In this document: positions 47,651 through 60,800 of the stretch, piece by piece
Layout: each line of letters opens with the position of its first letter
Numbering within the stretch: position 1 is the stretch's first letter
Source of the DNA: Parus major
Lineage: Eukaryota; Chordata; Aves; Passeriformes; Paridae
Length of the DNA: 64,000 nt
Reading direction: 5' to 3'
NCBI RefSeq assembly: GCF_001522545.3
Contig: NC_031774.1
Location: forward strand, 22,058,566 to 22,122,565
Position numbers and translations under genes: made by a program
The notes under the pieces: model-generated
What the model was told of the DNA's origin: nothing
What the model saw: only the letters and a program-made list of their open reading frames with translations
Databases searched by the model: none

Positions 47651-48097
47651 ATGTCTCATATGCTGTAATGTCCCAAATGCTACAGGAGGGCTACGGAGTT
47701 TTCTGCCAGTCGTGGCATCCTCACAGACTCACCTGACAGTTAGCAAAAATGCATTTCTACTTCCAGAAAACGAGGGTTTGTCTCTAACCTCTCCGTATCC
47801 ACATCCAAGCACAGCCCTGCTGAACTGTTTCAAGCTCTCACCCACCCACTCACCCATCACACACACATATGAAATGAGAGAAAAATATCTAGACGTCTAT
47901 TACTATATATGTATTAATATGTTAATATCACTCTTTTGGAGACATTAAAATGTTATTACTTTACAGACTATGCTTTATAGTACCTGTGTGAAAGGACCTA
48001 GGACACTGGATACGAATAGAGCTATGTTGATATATCATAGTATGTACACGAGAACTTTCCTTTTGTCATATTATCCTTGTAATGTAAAATGATTGTT

Positions 48098-48103
48098 AAT
48101 AAA
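48098..48103 (+). terminator. PRDM11: Candidate distal poly(A) signal of PRDM11
   Basis: AATAAA within AATGATTGTTAATAAAAAAA, continuing as an A run to 48115 and followed by GT-rich sequence (CAAGTTGGGTTGC). The preceding AT-rich context is typical of vertebrate 3' UTR ends. It lies 7.0 kb past the stop codon. Confidence 0.5.
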
Positions 48104-48115
48104 AAAAAAAAAAAA

Positions 48116-51100
48116 GCATTTAAATTTATCAAGTTGGGTTGCTAATTCTTTAAATTGTTCTCAGAGGTTAATGTCATATTGCCAGATGAAGGACATCTGT
48201 CTAAGCTGATGCACTTTCTTTTCCCTCAGCCCAGGACTATGAAGAGTAGATCCAGTGCTGATTAATCCAGAAAGATTAGTTGCAGCCCCCTGAGGTGCTG
48301 GTAGTTCTCCCTCCTGAGTGACTGGCTCCCTGACATGCTGAGTGTCACTGCAGCCCCTCGAAGCCCTCACCTCACAAAATCCTGACAAGCAGGTCCAGCG
48401 TGTCCTGTGCTGGAGCTGCCCCCTTTCCCCAGGAGCTGGGTTATCCCCTGCCAAGGCTGCAGCAGGCAGCCCAGGAGCTGACACCTCCCAGCAGCCCAGG
48501 GCTGCTCTGGGTCAGCACTGGCAGCTATTCAGCACATGCTATTGTTGGGTAGGGATGCAGAGTGGGTGTCATTGAGGCTCTGCGTTCCCTTTCTAGTCAG
48601 GTACAGGTACAGCTAGCATTATCATTAGCTTTGCTGTGGTAGGCTGGGCTTGTAATGTGGACTGACAAAGCTTTACATATGTGCCTGGTTTGGTCTGAAG
48701 GATGGTGACACTTTTCCTGAGCTCTAAATCCACGGGAAGCTGAGCTTTTTCTTTCCTTAAAAGAGAGGGCTGACTTAACTTCAGATTCTTCTTTTTTGGC
48801 ACTGGGCTTGCAGTTGATTAACTAAAGGTGCAACTTTTAAAACAGTTCAATGTATTAAGAGTATTTTTGTGCATAGAGGGTCTCATATCTGCTAAATCAT
48901 TGTGGGCAAGAGAGCAAACATCTGAAATAAGTACGTGTCCACGGATTAGCCCTGGGCTGTGGGTTGTTTGCTGACCAAACAGCTGAAAACATTGCCTCCA
49001 CAGGCTGAGCCTGGTTGCTGCTGTGGATACACCTCGCAGCAAAGGCACCACAGGAACTATGGATCATCCTTCCTTCACTGAGGCTCAGGTTTGCCTGGCA
49101 GTGCAAGCAGAGACAACCTTGCAAAGTTTAGTACATCCCTGGGTGATAGCTACAGCCAGGGAGAAACACAGGCAGAAAACAAAGCCCTTCCAGCACAAAC
49201 AGTTGCTCGTTCAGCTGTAAATGTGTCCATGTGGCAGTGGAGGGAAGCAGAAAACAAGGAGCAAGCTGTGCAGCTGCCGGTGTGGATCCTAGGTGTGGTG
49301 CTGCATACTGTGAGTGTTGATACTGAGCTTCAGTTTCTAGGGATGGAAGCATCAACAGGACTGGCTCTTTAATCAGGTCTGAAGGAATCCTGATTTTCCA
49401 ATTGCCCCAGGGGAAGCATGAATGTACATCCATCAATCCTCACAGGTGAAGGGCTGGGCAGAAATTTTGGGTTCAGAATGAATGCCTCCAAATTTTAATG
49501 GAGTGTAGCCACCAGAGCTGGAAGTGAGTGGCAGTTTCCAGGGTGAGAAGTGAAAGTAGCCCCAAATTAGTCATCCAAAAGGTCCAATAGGAAAGGTTGT
49601 TTTAGTGAATTCCTCAAAGTCCAATTCCTTGAGCAGACCATGTATCACACACAGTTTGTCATTTTCTGGCAGCTCTCACCGTAGTGATTTAAAGTTGCTA
49701 ATTTTTGAGCAGTAAGCAAGCCCAGCAAAATCTTGGTGGTTGTCAGGGCTTAACTTCAGTTTGGTTTCCTGGGCACCTGTCAGTCAACAGTGAAAACCTC
49801 ATCTCTGGGGTTTTTGCCTTTGCTAGTCAATTGACAGCATGAAGGCAGGGCAATGTTTTGCTTTCAGCAGCTCAGCCACGTGCAAAGAGCCAGAACTGCT
49901 TGTGAAATGCGTTGCTGCATTGTGATCCATTTCCTACAGGCAATTCTGTGCTGTGGACTCTCGTTAGTCACCCTTGGCAGTGATCTGCCTCCTTGCTGGT
50001 AATTTCAAACCAAGAACTTAAAACCAAGATCCCTTCATGCAAAGTGTACTATCTGAGCTTTTTACAGGAATGGAAGCTTGCACAAAATTCATCTGATCTA
50101 GGGCGAAAGGTGGGCTTTACCTTTAGGACCAGTGATTCTCATGTCAATATGAGTGAAAAGGAAATTGAAAAATTCCTCAGTGATGGTTGTCATAGCATTA
50201 ATGCCTGACACACACTTCCCCAGCTCTGCTGGTGTCCTGGATATGCTCCGTGGAGATGACTGTTGTTAGCAGCTGGTGCTAGAAACTTCATTTACCAAAA
50301 AACCTGAACATGTTTCTTCCTGGAAGCAGGAGGTGTGGAGCCTATGACGCCAAGAGCTTACAGGCATAACCAGAGGGGCTTTGCAGCGCTTCCTGGGGCC
50401 TGTCTTCCCTATCTTACTCTTCTGAGGGGAAAAGCACAGGCAGCTGAGCACGTGGGTGGCTTTAAACAGGTGCCCCCCAAGATGTTTAAATCAGGGCAGA
50501 GGCAGGTGTCTGGGCAGTGCCAGGGCAGCTCTGCGGCAGCACACAGGCTGTTTCTGGCAGAGCTGTCGCCGTACGCCGCACAGCTCATTTGCAAAGGGCT
50601 CTAAAAATATCTGCTGGATAATCAAAGGCTCCCACAGCACAGCATATGTGCTAGCTAGACTTTTTGACTCTCTGAAGTTCCCTGTTTGAAGTTGTTTTGA
50701 TCAAGGAGAAAAACAAGTGTGCTGTCTGCATGGCTGCCAGACACCCTGTTTCTGGGGATGCTGGTGGTACGTCTGGGGGCACACAGGGGTGGGAGAGCCT
50801 TGCAGAGGTGCCAGGGATGGGATGGGATGGGATGGGGAGCCATGTGCAGCAGAGGGTCAGGAGTGGCAGAGCTGCACTCCAGGCCACCACTGAACTTTGT
50901 GGTGTTCAGGAGAACTGTCTGGAGACGTAGGTGTTGGTTTTAGATGTGACCTGTTTTCTCCAGGGCATCTTGGAGCCCTGTCCTTGCTGGGTTTACTCCG
51001 TTCAGTGATCACCAGGGGTTCAGGGAAGTGGAGGGACTGGCTGCAGACCTTCAGGACCAGCACTGGCAATGACTGTGATATAGCTGCTGGATTAGGTGCT

Positions 51101-54100
51101 ACTCTCTTGGCAGACAGAGGATTACAGGACGGTTCCAGTTTAATTTTTAAATACCGTAGGGGGAAAAAAGCTTCTAATAAATCTGAACTGACAATGAACA
51201 GCAGGGTTAAGAGAAGAATGGTTCTGTGACAGCTATTGCTGCTTTTCAATATGCTGAGCTGGGAATTACTGAGCAACCCTGTGCAAATCCCTTAGGTGGG
51301 AAGGATTGTCCCTGGCAAATGCACCACCCATGTTCAGCTCACTGTGCAGCAAAAATACAGCTTTTTGCTTCATCTCTACAGCAAATTCTTCAGTGCCATC
51401 AACCTCGCTGTGCAGCTGACAGGCACCCCCCTCTTTGTGAAGCCAGCACCTGCCTGGGGCTCTGCAGACTGGCTTTGTTTTCTCTCCTTGTGTTTTAACA
51501 GGGACTGTGATGGGTGAGAGTGCCCCCAAACTGTCAGTGAGGTAAATACTTCCCACTCCTGCTCCAAAATCTTTTATTTTTTTTTACTTTTATGTGCAGG
51601 TTTTGATCTGTGTTTCTTGTTAGGAACCAGCTAATTCTGGTGATGGTATTAGGTCAGCCAAGTATGTTTTCCTCCTTAAAAATGCATGGTTTACAGAGTA
51701 CTGTCAACATCAGCTTGAAAGTACTGAGATTGGCGAAAAACAAAATAATAATAAAACCCCCCCTCTGAATTCACTTCTAAGTTTTGTTCCAGAGATGCAG
51801 TCAGTGTCTGAGAAGAACCTGGCTCCCAGATCCTATTCTCTAATCTCCTTGTAGCTGCTGGAAAGCCTACAGAGCTTTTTTTAAGCTGCCACCTTGCTGA
51901 AAAAGCCAATAGATTTCTTGTGCTTGCCCAGGACAGGACTCCATTGCTGACTGCTCCCCTTCTCATCGTACACCCATCCTTTGATGGCACCCTTCAGAGC
52001 ATCTCCTGTTGACTCATGCCAGCACTCTGTGCCCCTGACATGAGCTGCAAGCAGAGGAGACTTACTGTAGAGTAAACAATGCAGACACAGCATTGGTACA
52101 GCTTGGAATTATTTACTTGCAGTGTTTAACATGTTGTGCTATAATATTAGACACAATGGCTGAGCATCATGCTCTGGTTTTGTGCGTTGGATTGTGAGAA
52201 CAATATAGAGTCTTGACAAACAATATCTGGCTCTGTACAATAAACACACTGGGACACTAAAGGACCAACTAAACAGAAAAGCCCCCTCATGCTGGAAGGC
52301 CACAAATCACTATTTCACTTTGCTACTTTTCTTTTTGCATATTGAAAACAGAAGAAATAATATGAAGTGTTGAGTGTTACTATTTACTCATCATGCTTAT
52401 CTTGCAACAAATTAACCAAATACATTTTAATACCTAGTTAAATTCTGAAACACATAAAAATGCTGTCAATGCTCTGTCCTTCAATTCAATCAGACTTCAA
52501 ACTGACCTTCAAAAGAGTGCAAGAAGCATGATCCAAGCCACTTTAGCTTCCAGTTCTTATTAAATGTCATTGTAGTCAACTCATCTTCAACATCAGGAAA
52601 ATTTGGGCAAACCTTGGGCTGTAATTCTAGAGCCAAAATAACAACCTACTTCATTTTTGGGGGGAAAAAAAGAGTGGTTTTGAATGCTACTGCCAGATAA
52701 TACTGATGACAGATGCTAGCAAAATTCAAGGTACAGCTGTTCAAGGTGTTGAAAGCCCATCAGTACCTGGGAGAATAGTTGAGCCTGAAAATCTTCCCAG
52801 TCCTGTTGAAGGGAATTTTCCATTGCTTTATGATGTATTACCTCTTTGCAAAGCAAACATGTTTCTTATTACCATGCAAGGATATTTGGGACAACAATTG
52901 AGGGGAAGACCCTGCACTGAAAAAATGTTACCCTTACAGGGCACCAGCTGTAACAAGTCCCCTTACAACTGGAGAAGGGTGCTGCGGGTAGTAATGAGGC
53001 TAAAACAGCCCAGATATTTTAGTGACTATTGATGATTTTTGCTTATTAATCCTCTACTGTAGGACAAATTGCTTAAAATCACACTAGACAATTTTTGAGG
53101 AGGAAGATCTAGCTTTGAGGGCAAGTTGAGGCAAAACAACAGATGGCTACAGTCTATATTTTAACAAAGGAACTCAGTGTAGTCACAGGTCATTTCCTCT
53201 GGCCTCTCAGCCCCCTCCGCTGAGCAGAGGCTGCCTCGGGAGACCATCTTTCCCAGTCAAAGCTGGGTAATATACGGAAGCTGCATTTTCCAGGCTGTTT
53301 TACAGTAATGTGGTTGTTTGGGCTTTATCACTGGATGAGGGACTGCGAATCCCTGTCCTTAAACTCACAATTCTGGCCTTTAGAGAAAAGGATCATTCAT
53401 TCTGACCAGGTTTCTTTCTTTTCTTCTTCCTTATTCCCTACAGTCTCTTGGCTTCCAGCTTCTTCATGTTAATGCTTACAGCAGGCAAAATAATCAGTCC
53501 AGCCACTAACTAGCCACTGGGGACTCTTGTGGCTGCTTTTGGTCACACATATCAGGAACATTCATTCCCATTGTTTTGTTTGGTTTTTTTTTTTTGTCTT
53601 CTCTTATGATGTAATTTATAAGCAGCATCCTTAAATTTAATACAGAGCAGTGCTTGCTGATGCTCCTGCATTTTCAGCTTCAGGAGCTGAAAACCGAGGA
53701 TCTGTCTGGCTCTGTCCTTAGTGCACTTCAGCGACGCTTTGACAGCTCAAGTTGCTGAAACCTCTTGATACAGTGGCATTTCCAAATACCTCGGATTTAT
53801 CTTCACGACGTTGCCAGCTGCCACGACCATTCCCGGCCATTCGCCTGCTGGGCCAGTTCAGCCCCTGTGTCCTTGGGGTGCTGAGGCTCAGGGACACGCA
53901 GGCAGACGAGGGCAGGGCTTGCGCGGCCGCTGGAATGCGGTGACACCCAGCTCCTGCTGGCAGGGCTCACAAGGCACGGCTGGCTGTCCCTGCTCTCGGC
54001 CACCACACGTACACAGCATTCCTGGTCCCCGCTACGTGCCCGCTGTCAGCCCCGGCCAGCGGCTGCCTCCCCCCGCCCACACCTGGCAGCCTTTGTTCGG

Positions 54101-55050
54101 GCTGTGCCGATGGCGAGGGGCATTCTTTGCAGGCTAAAATGCCAGACAGCAAGAATGATCCGTCCTGGGAAGATGTATGCATTTTCTCTCTTTCCCATTA
54201 AATCTCACTGCAGCAAAGGAGGAAACAATGCCGTTCATTAGCACTGATGGCACCGCTTTGCTCCTAAGACGGATTTGTGGTTAAGTGGTGTGTATACTGT
54301 ATTTGTCTGCTGTAAAAACAGGACATTGTTTTGCCAGAGCCGTCGGATTCTGAGGATCTATGCTTTTAAATGCCATAGGACTGATACCTATTACAGGGTG
54401 TGCCAGAATCACCAGGGTACAGGCAGATAATGCTGTTTACAATCAGTCATCAAGATGTTATAAAAGGCTCAGTGAAACAAGCAGGATGCAGAACCAGAGG
54501 AGTTGGCAGCAAGGCAAGTATTTGCCCCTTCAGGCTCTCCAGTGCCAGCCAAATAGCATCATACCGTGAAGTTATCCTTCGTATCATTATCCCCCAAAAA
54601 ATCAGAGCGCTGCCTGGAACCTATAAGTGGATTAGGCCAACATTCCAATAAATTCTGCACTTACATGGCAATGATTATTCCAAACCTATAGGTATATCTA
54701 CAGGCAAATCAGGATCACAGTAAGCATTAAGAATTCACTATCAACTAGACCCTTGTGTCCAGTTTACTCACAGCTTTTTGTTAGCAAAAAAAAACCCCAT
54801 AGAGCAAAACAAGAAATCAATTTTCTTTTTGTTTACATGCCCTCTAGCCAATAGATCAAAATCAGAGATTAAAATATTGGGTGTAAGATTCATGGGCATG
54901 CTTGGCTTTTTTGTCTGTCTGGTTGCTCAGAGCTGATTTTATTGCTTTTTTCAAAATGATCCTGTAACTTACCTGGCTACACTACCCACAAAAGAAATAG
55001 TAGTGTAAAGTTAGCAGCTTTCAGTGTGCATCAACCTTGTTAGTTTCTTC
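48116..55050. other. Intergenic region between PRDM11 and SYT13
   Basis: No exon recognised. It contains a short (GGGAT)n repeat at 50814-50837 and a moderately CpG-rich patch at 53890-54110. Open frames of up to 140 codons (for example 52706-53032 and 50857-51276) show no recognisable domain. Confidence 0.6.
50814..50837. repeat. (GGGAT)n microsatellite
   Basis: Four and a half GGGAT units in CCAGGGATGGGATGGGATGG. Confidence 0.85.
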
Positions 55051-55053
55051 ACA

Positions 55054-56050
55054 GAATCATAGCATTGCTGAGGATATAAAGGGCCTCTGGAGATCATATT
55101 GTCCAAACTCACTCCTGCGCTAAGTGGGATAAACTAGAGCAGGTTGTTCATGCTGTATCACATCAAATTTTCACTGTCTCCAAGCATGAGGGCCCCCAAC
55201 AACCTCTCCTGCCAACTTGTTTCCAATATTTGATTTTACTCACAGTACAAAAAGGTTTTATTCTTGGTATTTTTCATGTGCTCAAATAGAATTTCCTACA
55301 ATGCAGCTTGTGACTTTTACTCCTGTCCTGTCACTGGACACCAGTGAAAAGAGTCTCTCTCCATCTTCTTTTGTCCTCTCCCAGGTCAGGTATCTGTACA
55401 CATTGATCTGAACAGTTCCAGCTCTCTCAGCCCCTCCTCTTACAGAAGATGCTCCAGTCCCTTAAACATCTTCATGGCCATTTGCTGTACTCTTTCCAGA
55501 AACTCCATATATTTATTGCACTGGGGAGTCCAGCAACAGACACAGCATCCAGAAGTGCCCTCACTGGGCACTTTGAGTTGAAGAAAGAATCACCCTCCTT
55601 TGACCTGCTGGCATTGCTTACTGCAGCACAAGGCACTGTTGTCCTTCTCTGCTGCAAGATGACACTGATGGTTCATGTTCAACTTGGTGTCCATCGGGAC
55701 ACACAGGTCCTTTTCTGGAAAGCTCCTTTATGGATGGTTGGCCTTTACCCCTGCACTGCAAGGAGTTGTTCTTTCTCAGGTGCAGGACTTTCCACTTCTC
55801 CTTGTTGAATTTGAGGACGTTCCTTTTAGCCCATTACTCCAGCATTTCTCTCAGCATCCCTCTGAATGTCAGCACAACAGCCTTGTGTATCAGTCACTAC
55901 TCCTAGTTTTGCATCATCTACAAACCTGCTGAGGCCATGCTCTGCACCATTGTCTAGGTCATTTATGAGGGTGCTAAACTCTGTCAGTCTCACGACCAGC
56001 CCAGTCACTAATCACTGACTTCCAGCTGAACTTCATTTCCCTGTTCATAA
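55054..56050 (-). mobile_element. CR1 LINE copy, antisense, with decayed reverse-transcriptase end
   Basis: About 1 kb of CR1 in - orientation. Its 3' tail is at the low end (CACAGAATCATAGCATTGCT, the complement of the ATGATTCTGTG tail) and the coding end is at the high end. Translated on the - strand, 55826-56008 reads LINDLDNGAEHGLSRFVDDA, resembling the CR1 reverse-transcriptase YINDL..LSKFADDTKLG region with its xxDD catalytic motif. Frameshifts and stops separate it from the rest, so the copy is dead. The upper boundary is approximate. Confidence 0.88.
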
Positions 56051-57526
56051 TCCATTGTGCTTGGTGCTCCAAAGGTGTTTTCCCTTTGCCAACAGGATGG
56101 CAGCCTTCCCTTGACAAGCTGCTAGCCTTATTTGACTGCACCACCAGAATGGGATGGATAGTAGGCAATGTTAGGCTTAATATTTTTATTTAAACAAGGG
56201 GTAATCTGACCCTGCAAATATGAAGCTCTCTGAGATTTTCAGGGCTACAAATTATATGGTTCTGTTCCCAGATTTTTGGATGTCTTGTCTCCATGGAAGT
56301 CACTTAAAGTTGTGTCCATTACTTGAAAAAAAGTAGCAGGACAAGCAGTGTGCTTATAGGGTCATGACATCATCACTGCCAATGCCAGACTTTCAGTCCC
56401 TCTAGAGACACAAAAAAAAGGACAGTCAAAAGTAACATTTACACCACATCAAATCTTGAAAGTGCACACGAAAAACAAGCCCTGGAGAGTCTGTCTGGTT
56501 GGTGAATTCCTGTCTGGACGTGATGAAATACATGGCAGTTAATTAGGGTTGTCTTTGAATAATGCTGGTATGAGGATTTGAGTGCAATAGTTAATTGTCA
56601 AACCAAAACCATCTATCAGCTGCTAGGGTATGGAATGATCCCACTTCTTTTGCCTAATTTTAGATGTTGCCTGGAATATAATTAGCATATTTGAAGCTTG
56701 GGGAAAACCCAAACAGAAACGATGGCAGTAAAAATTTGGTCCAAGTTTTTGGAGGTAACATCAACAATAACTTTTTGTCCATATTTAGGATCTTCCTGTA
56801 TGACACCATAGAAAGATAAACAATATAGGTATTCTGCTAAAGAGTCCTGAAACACTCATGTTTTCAGCAGTTTTCATTAATCTTAAATACAAGGAATCAA
56901 ATTCTCCAGGAAACAAAAGTAAAGGAAGGTATTTGACTTCTTGTTCAGCAGTATTTGTTTCAAAGGCTGCACAGGATGAGGGTGTTGGCTGCCTCTCCCT
57001 TTCTTCTTCCTCTGTTCTCTGCATTCTGTATCTTTTTCTATCCATTTACTGTACTTTGGCTCCACTCTGTTTTTCATACTGAGTCTTTGTGCCTGCCATG
57101 ACAGTCAGTTCTCTGGTCTTCATTTCTCAGTTGTGCATTATGAAAAGCAGTAATTGATAAAACAGTTGTGTGTTTGTGATCATGGAGCCAACACTCATCA
57201 AGGGACTGGGCTGACAGCACTAGGTGCCAATGAAGGGTTTATATTTCCATGATAAGTTTGCTCTTCATTGCTCCTCTCTGCTCCTCTGCAGAAACAAGGA
57301 CCTCTCAGACAAGACAGTGGGCAGGCAAATAAAATTAATTCAAACCATCCAGGCAGCCAATTCCTTGTTGGAGACAACCACTTGATTAGGTGAGAGATTG
57401 TCCTTTAAATACATTTTCCAGACAGTTTCCTGGGCTAGAATGGGCAGGAAGGTCGGAGAAGGATGGTATAGTAAGAGTGCTGTGCTGAGCAATTTCATGG
57501 AGGTGAAGGTGGAAGGTGAAATCCAG
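56051..57526. other. Intergenic region right of CR1
   Basis: No exon, repeat family or RNA gene recognised. It probably holds the end of the SYT13 3' flank; PRDM11 and SYT13 transcribe toward each other here. Confidence 0.5.
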
Positions 57527-57532
57527 TTTATT
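57527..57532 (-). terminator. SYT13: Candidate SYT13 poly(A) signal
   Basis: TTTATT on the + strand (AATAAA on -), 54 nt past the SYT13 stop codon. It implies a very short 3' UTR, so a distal site further left is also possible. Confidence 0.35.
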
Positions 57533-57585
57533 CCCCCAGGCTCTGAGGCCTGATGGGAATCTTGTTGTCAGTAATCATGATGAGC

Positions 57586-57890
57586 CTACATGTGGAGCTG
57601 GTGCCACATGGCTATCTGTTTCCTGGGGTTCCTCAGCATTTCTTCCCAGTGGTTCCTCTCTGTGCCTGTGACGTGTAAGCCCAGACTGCACTTGCCAAGC
57701 ACATGGCTCTGGCCAGCTCCGTCCTGGCTCAGCATTTCCAGCTCCACGCTGGAGGCACGCAGGAGCTCATGAGGCACCTCAAACATGATCATCTCATTCC
57801 ACACTGGGTTGATCTTGTGTTTTGCACGTTTGGTCTGCTTCTTCTTCAGCTTCAGTGACTGATGCCTCAGTGTCACCTTGACAGAAACAT
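57586..57890 (-). CDS. SYT13: SYT13 last coding exon (C2B C-terminal part)
   Basis: The acceptor on the - strand is CCCTCTACAG before 57890. The exon starts with the AT of a split Asp codon, then VSVKVTLRHQSLKLKKKQTK, a polybasic stretch, HKINPVWNEM, and HWEEMLRNPRKQIAMWHQLHM before TAG (57586-57588). The upstream in-frame Met of the open frame is intronic. Confidence 0.95.
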
Positions 57891-60800
57891 CTGTAGAGGG
57901 AGGGGAGAGAGACACCAAGTCAACGAGCATGCAACAAGCAGACTAGAATAAGCTGAGTTGGAAGGGACCCATCAGGATCGTGGAGTCCAGCTCCTGGCCC
58001 TGCAGAGAACCCCCCAAAAATCACACTATGTGCCCAAGAGCGTTGTCCAAACACTTATTGGACTCCATCAGGCTGGTGCTGTGACCAACCTAAATCTCCC
58101 TTGACTCAGCTTCATGCTGTGTCCTCAGGTCCTGTCCCTGCCCAGGAGAGAGAAGCGATTAGTGCCTGCCCTTTTGTTTCCCCTTGTGAGGGTGTTGAAG
58201 ACCATGATGAGGTCTCCCCTCAGTCTCTTCTCCAGGCTGAACAGAGCAAGCAACCTCAGCCACTGTTCAAAAGGCTTCACCACCAAGCCCTTCACCATCC
58301 TCATGGACCTCCTTTGGACACTCTCTAATATCTTAATGTTTTTTTATATTGTGATGCCTGAATCTGCACCCAAAAATGTAAAAGAATTTACACTGGTGAC
58401 ACCAAATTGAGAGAACACAGAAGAAATACTGATCAGGAGGCTTTTGGTTTTTACTTTTTAGAAATTATTCAAATCTCTTTAGCTTTCTAAGCCAGACATC
58501 TCCTTTTTTTTTTTTTTCCTGCCAAACTTCACCCTTCCCACTTACTTTCTAGATTTACATAATAGCAGAAACAACAATATCTGTTTCCTTGCTGTAACAC
58601 TTACCACTGCCAAGTAGATCCTTCAGCTGCTTGGAATGAAGGTTTTTAGCCTTAATAATCACCACCAGCAGGCGATTGGCTGCTGGCAGGTAGCTAATAG
58701 AGAGCAGAACCTCCCCATGGCCTGTGGATGGCTCCTGGAAATAGAGACACAGAAAAGGTTAATTTTTTATATAATCTTGGCCAGAACATTAGAAAAACAA
58801 CAGTAGAAGACTGATGGCTGGAAGGTTATGGATCAACAAAGTTGCCTCTCTGTCTTTGTACAGGAGATCCTTCCAGTTACACTGGATGAAAACAAAATTC
58901 CACTCATAAGGCTCTGATAACATGAGTTACTGAATCCTTATGTCACTGGAAAGTAACTGCTTCCTGACATCGACTTTTAGTGGAAGATTTAGTCAGAAGA
59001 AGATTTGGGGCAGACATGCAATGCAAATAGTCAGAAATTCCTATTTTGAGAGACCACCTAACTGCTCCCTATTTATGTCCACTACCCATTTTACTGATTT
59101 TCATAATTCAGTTTTGGTTTCAGGTGCTCCATTTCCCAGAAGGCTCTGGCTGGACTCAGCCTACAGCCTGTGCTGCCCAGCAGGAGGGTAGGGCTCCCTG
59201 GGACAGCAGAGGTGGTGCTTGGGGCTGAGTCTGACCTGGAGCTGGAGCTACACCTTCCCTGACACCCTATTTGATATGAGAAACATCCTGAAGCTGAAAT
59301 CCTCCACGAGCTGGGCACAGTACATTACTCTTCCTTCCCACCTGCCTTCTATCAGGACTGTGAGCAGCTCTCCCTGCTTCCCCTGGGGTGGACTCCCTTC
59401 CCCTTTTCCCCTTTTTCCCTTTCCCCTTTCCTCCATTTGCCCTGGACAAGCAGCCCTTGAGGGGAAAGCCTAGGGACACAGTCACACCACCACTGCTCTC
59501 ATGTAAGAGCGTAATGCCATTTCCATCTCAGAGCCAGCAGGGAAGGAGAGAAATCCCACACCATTGTGTGCAGAGCTGACAGCCCATGGCAAGGAACAAA
59601 AGGGGAGTAGTTATTCTCTCAGTGAGTGGGAGCTTGTGACAGAAATCTGGTTTAGTGTGAGGTTAATGACCCAGAAGGGTCCCAGAAAGCCAATGCCAAT
59701 TCAACAGAGCCATTCTGGGCTCCTTAGCGTGTTCTACATCCTCGAGGATAGACAGCCCTTCTCCAGGCTATTTCTGAGCTTTGCAATGTCACTAGTAAGT
59801 GAGCCATAAATATTTCAAATTAAGTTTTCAACCAGTTACTCGAAACAGGCAAGGACAGGCCCCTGTATGCTCTCCACGAGCTGATTGCCTCTCCAGAAAA
59901 CATGGCTGTCATCGCTGTCTGGTTCGAGTGACTAATTTGTCCTGCACAAATCAGGTGGAAGGCCATTAGCAAGGAAGCCTGAAATTCAATCCCAACTCAG
60001 CCCAAGTAAATCTCTTTTTCGTGCACTCAGGTAGCAATGAAGGGCTTGTATGCATTTCACTTATATGAATCCTGTATTAAATTGAAGTGGACATCAGCAA
60101 AGCCCACATAAAAAGAGGCAGGTTCAGGTGCCTGTATGCCCACTACAAAATAATTGAACACTGAGGGACAAGCTTAAACACCACCTCAACACAAACCCAG
60201 AGTTTGGGCATGTCATAAGCTGCTTTTGTTTATCTACCCCCACTCCATCTCAGCAGGTCCCATTCTATAGCTCTTGGCGACAGAATTTGTTTCCTGTAGC
60301 TCCAGGCACAGACTGATTCGGTGGAGATTGGGAGGGATGGGGCTCTGTGGATGTGCACACACGCACAAACACTCACACCCTACTCACATCTTAGGATTTT
60401 CTAGCTCCTAGAGTGCTGATTAAGTTTTTGGCCAGCCTGTATCCAGATGAAAACAAAACCTACATTGGTTGGTCTCTGCTGGAGCTTTGTGTGATCAGAC
60501 CAGAGGTACTTTTCCTTCCCCTTCTGGGCTTTGTTTTCTTTGTTTCTTTTTTCTTATTAAATCCATAACCTACATTTTGTGCTGAAATCCTGCAAATTCA
60601 ACCATCAGAGCTTCAGTCTTTCTTTCTATGCAACATGAATAAAAAGCAACAAGGAGTCATCAATGAGTTACGTGCAGGACAGCACGAAATCACAAAAGGG
60701 AAGTTGCTATGCAAGAACACACTATCATCAACCCACTATCATCACTGTCATTAGCAAAGCAGTGGGAGGAAGACAAGGATATCAGTCTACAGTATCTACG

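Larger units (their letters stand above)
41058..48115 (+). other. PRDM11: Probable long 3' UTR of PRDM11
   Basis: No coding exon is seen between the PRDM11 stop and a strong AATAAA at 48098. The stretch is AT-rich at first and carries several simple repeats (TA runs, TTTG, GTTTT), a TA-rich segment at 45760-45930 that includes a Pumilio-like TGTATATA at 45803-45810, and a CpG-dense patch at 47380-47650. Intermediate AATAAA motifs at 44546-44551 and about 44703 could give shorter ends. That all 7 kb is one UTR is inferred; transcript data would be decisive. Confidence 0.5.

Noticed and set aside
47102..47948. 188- and 220-aa overlapping + strand frames
   Set aside because: They span the CpG-dense patch, where high GC lowers stop frequency; Pro/Ser/Ala-rich translation without domains.
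52706..53032. 108-aa + strand open frame between PRDM11 and SYT13
   Set aside because: Checked for retroviral and LINE motifs and for known small proteins; nothing recognisable.
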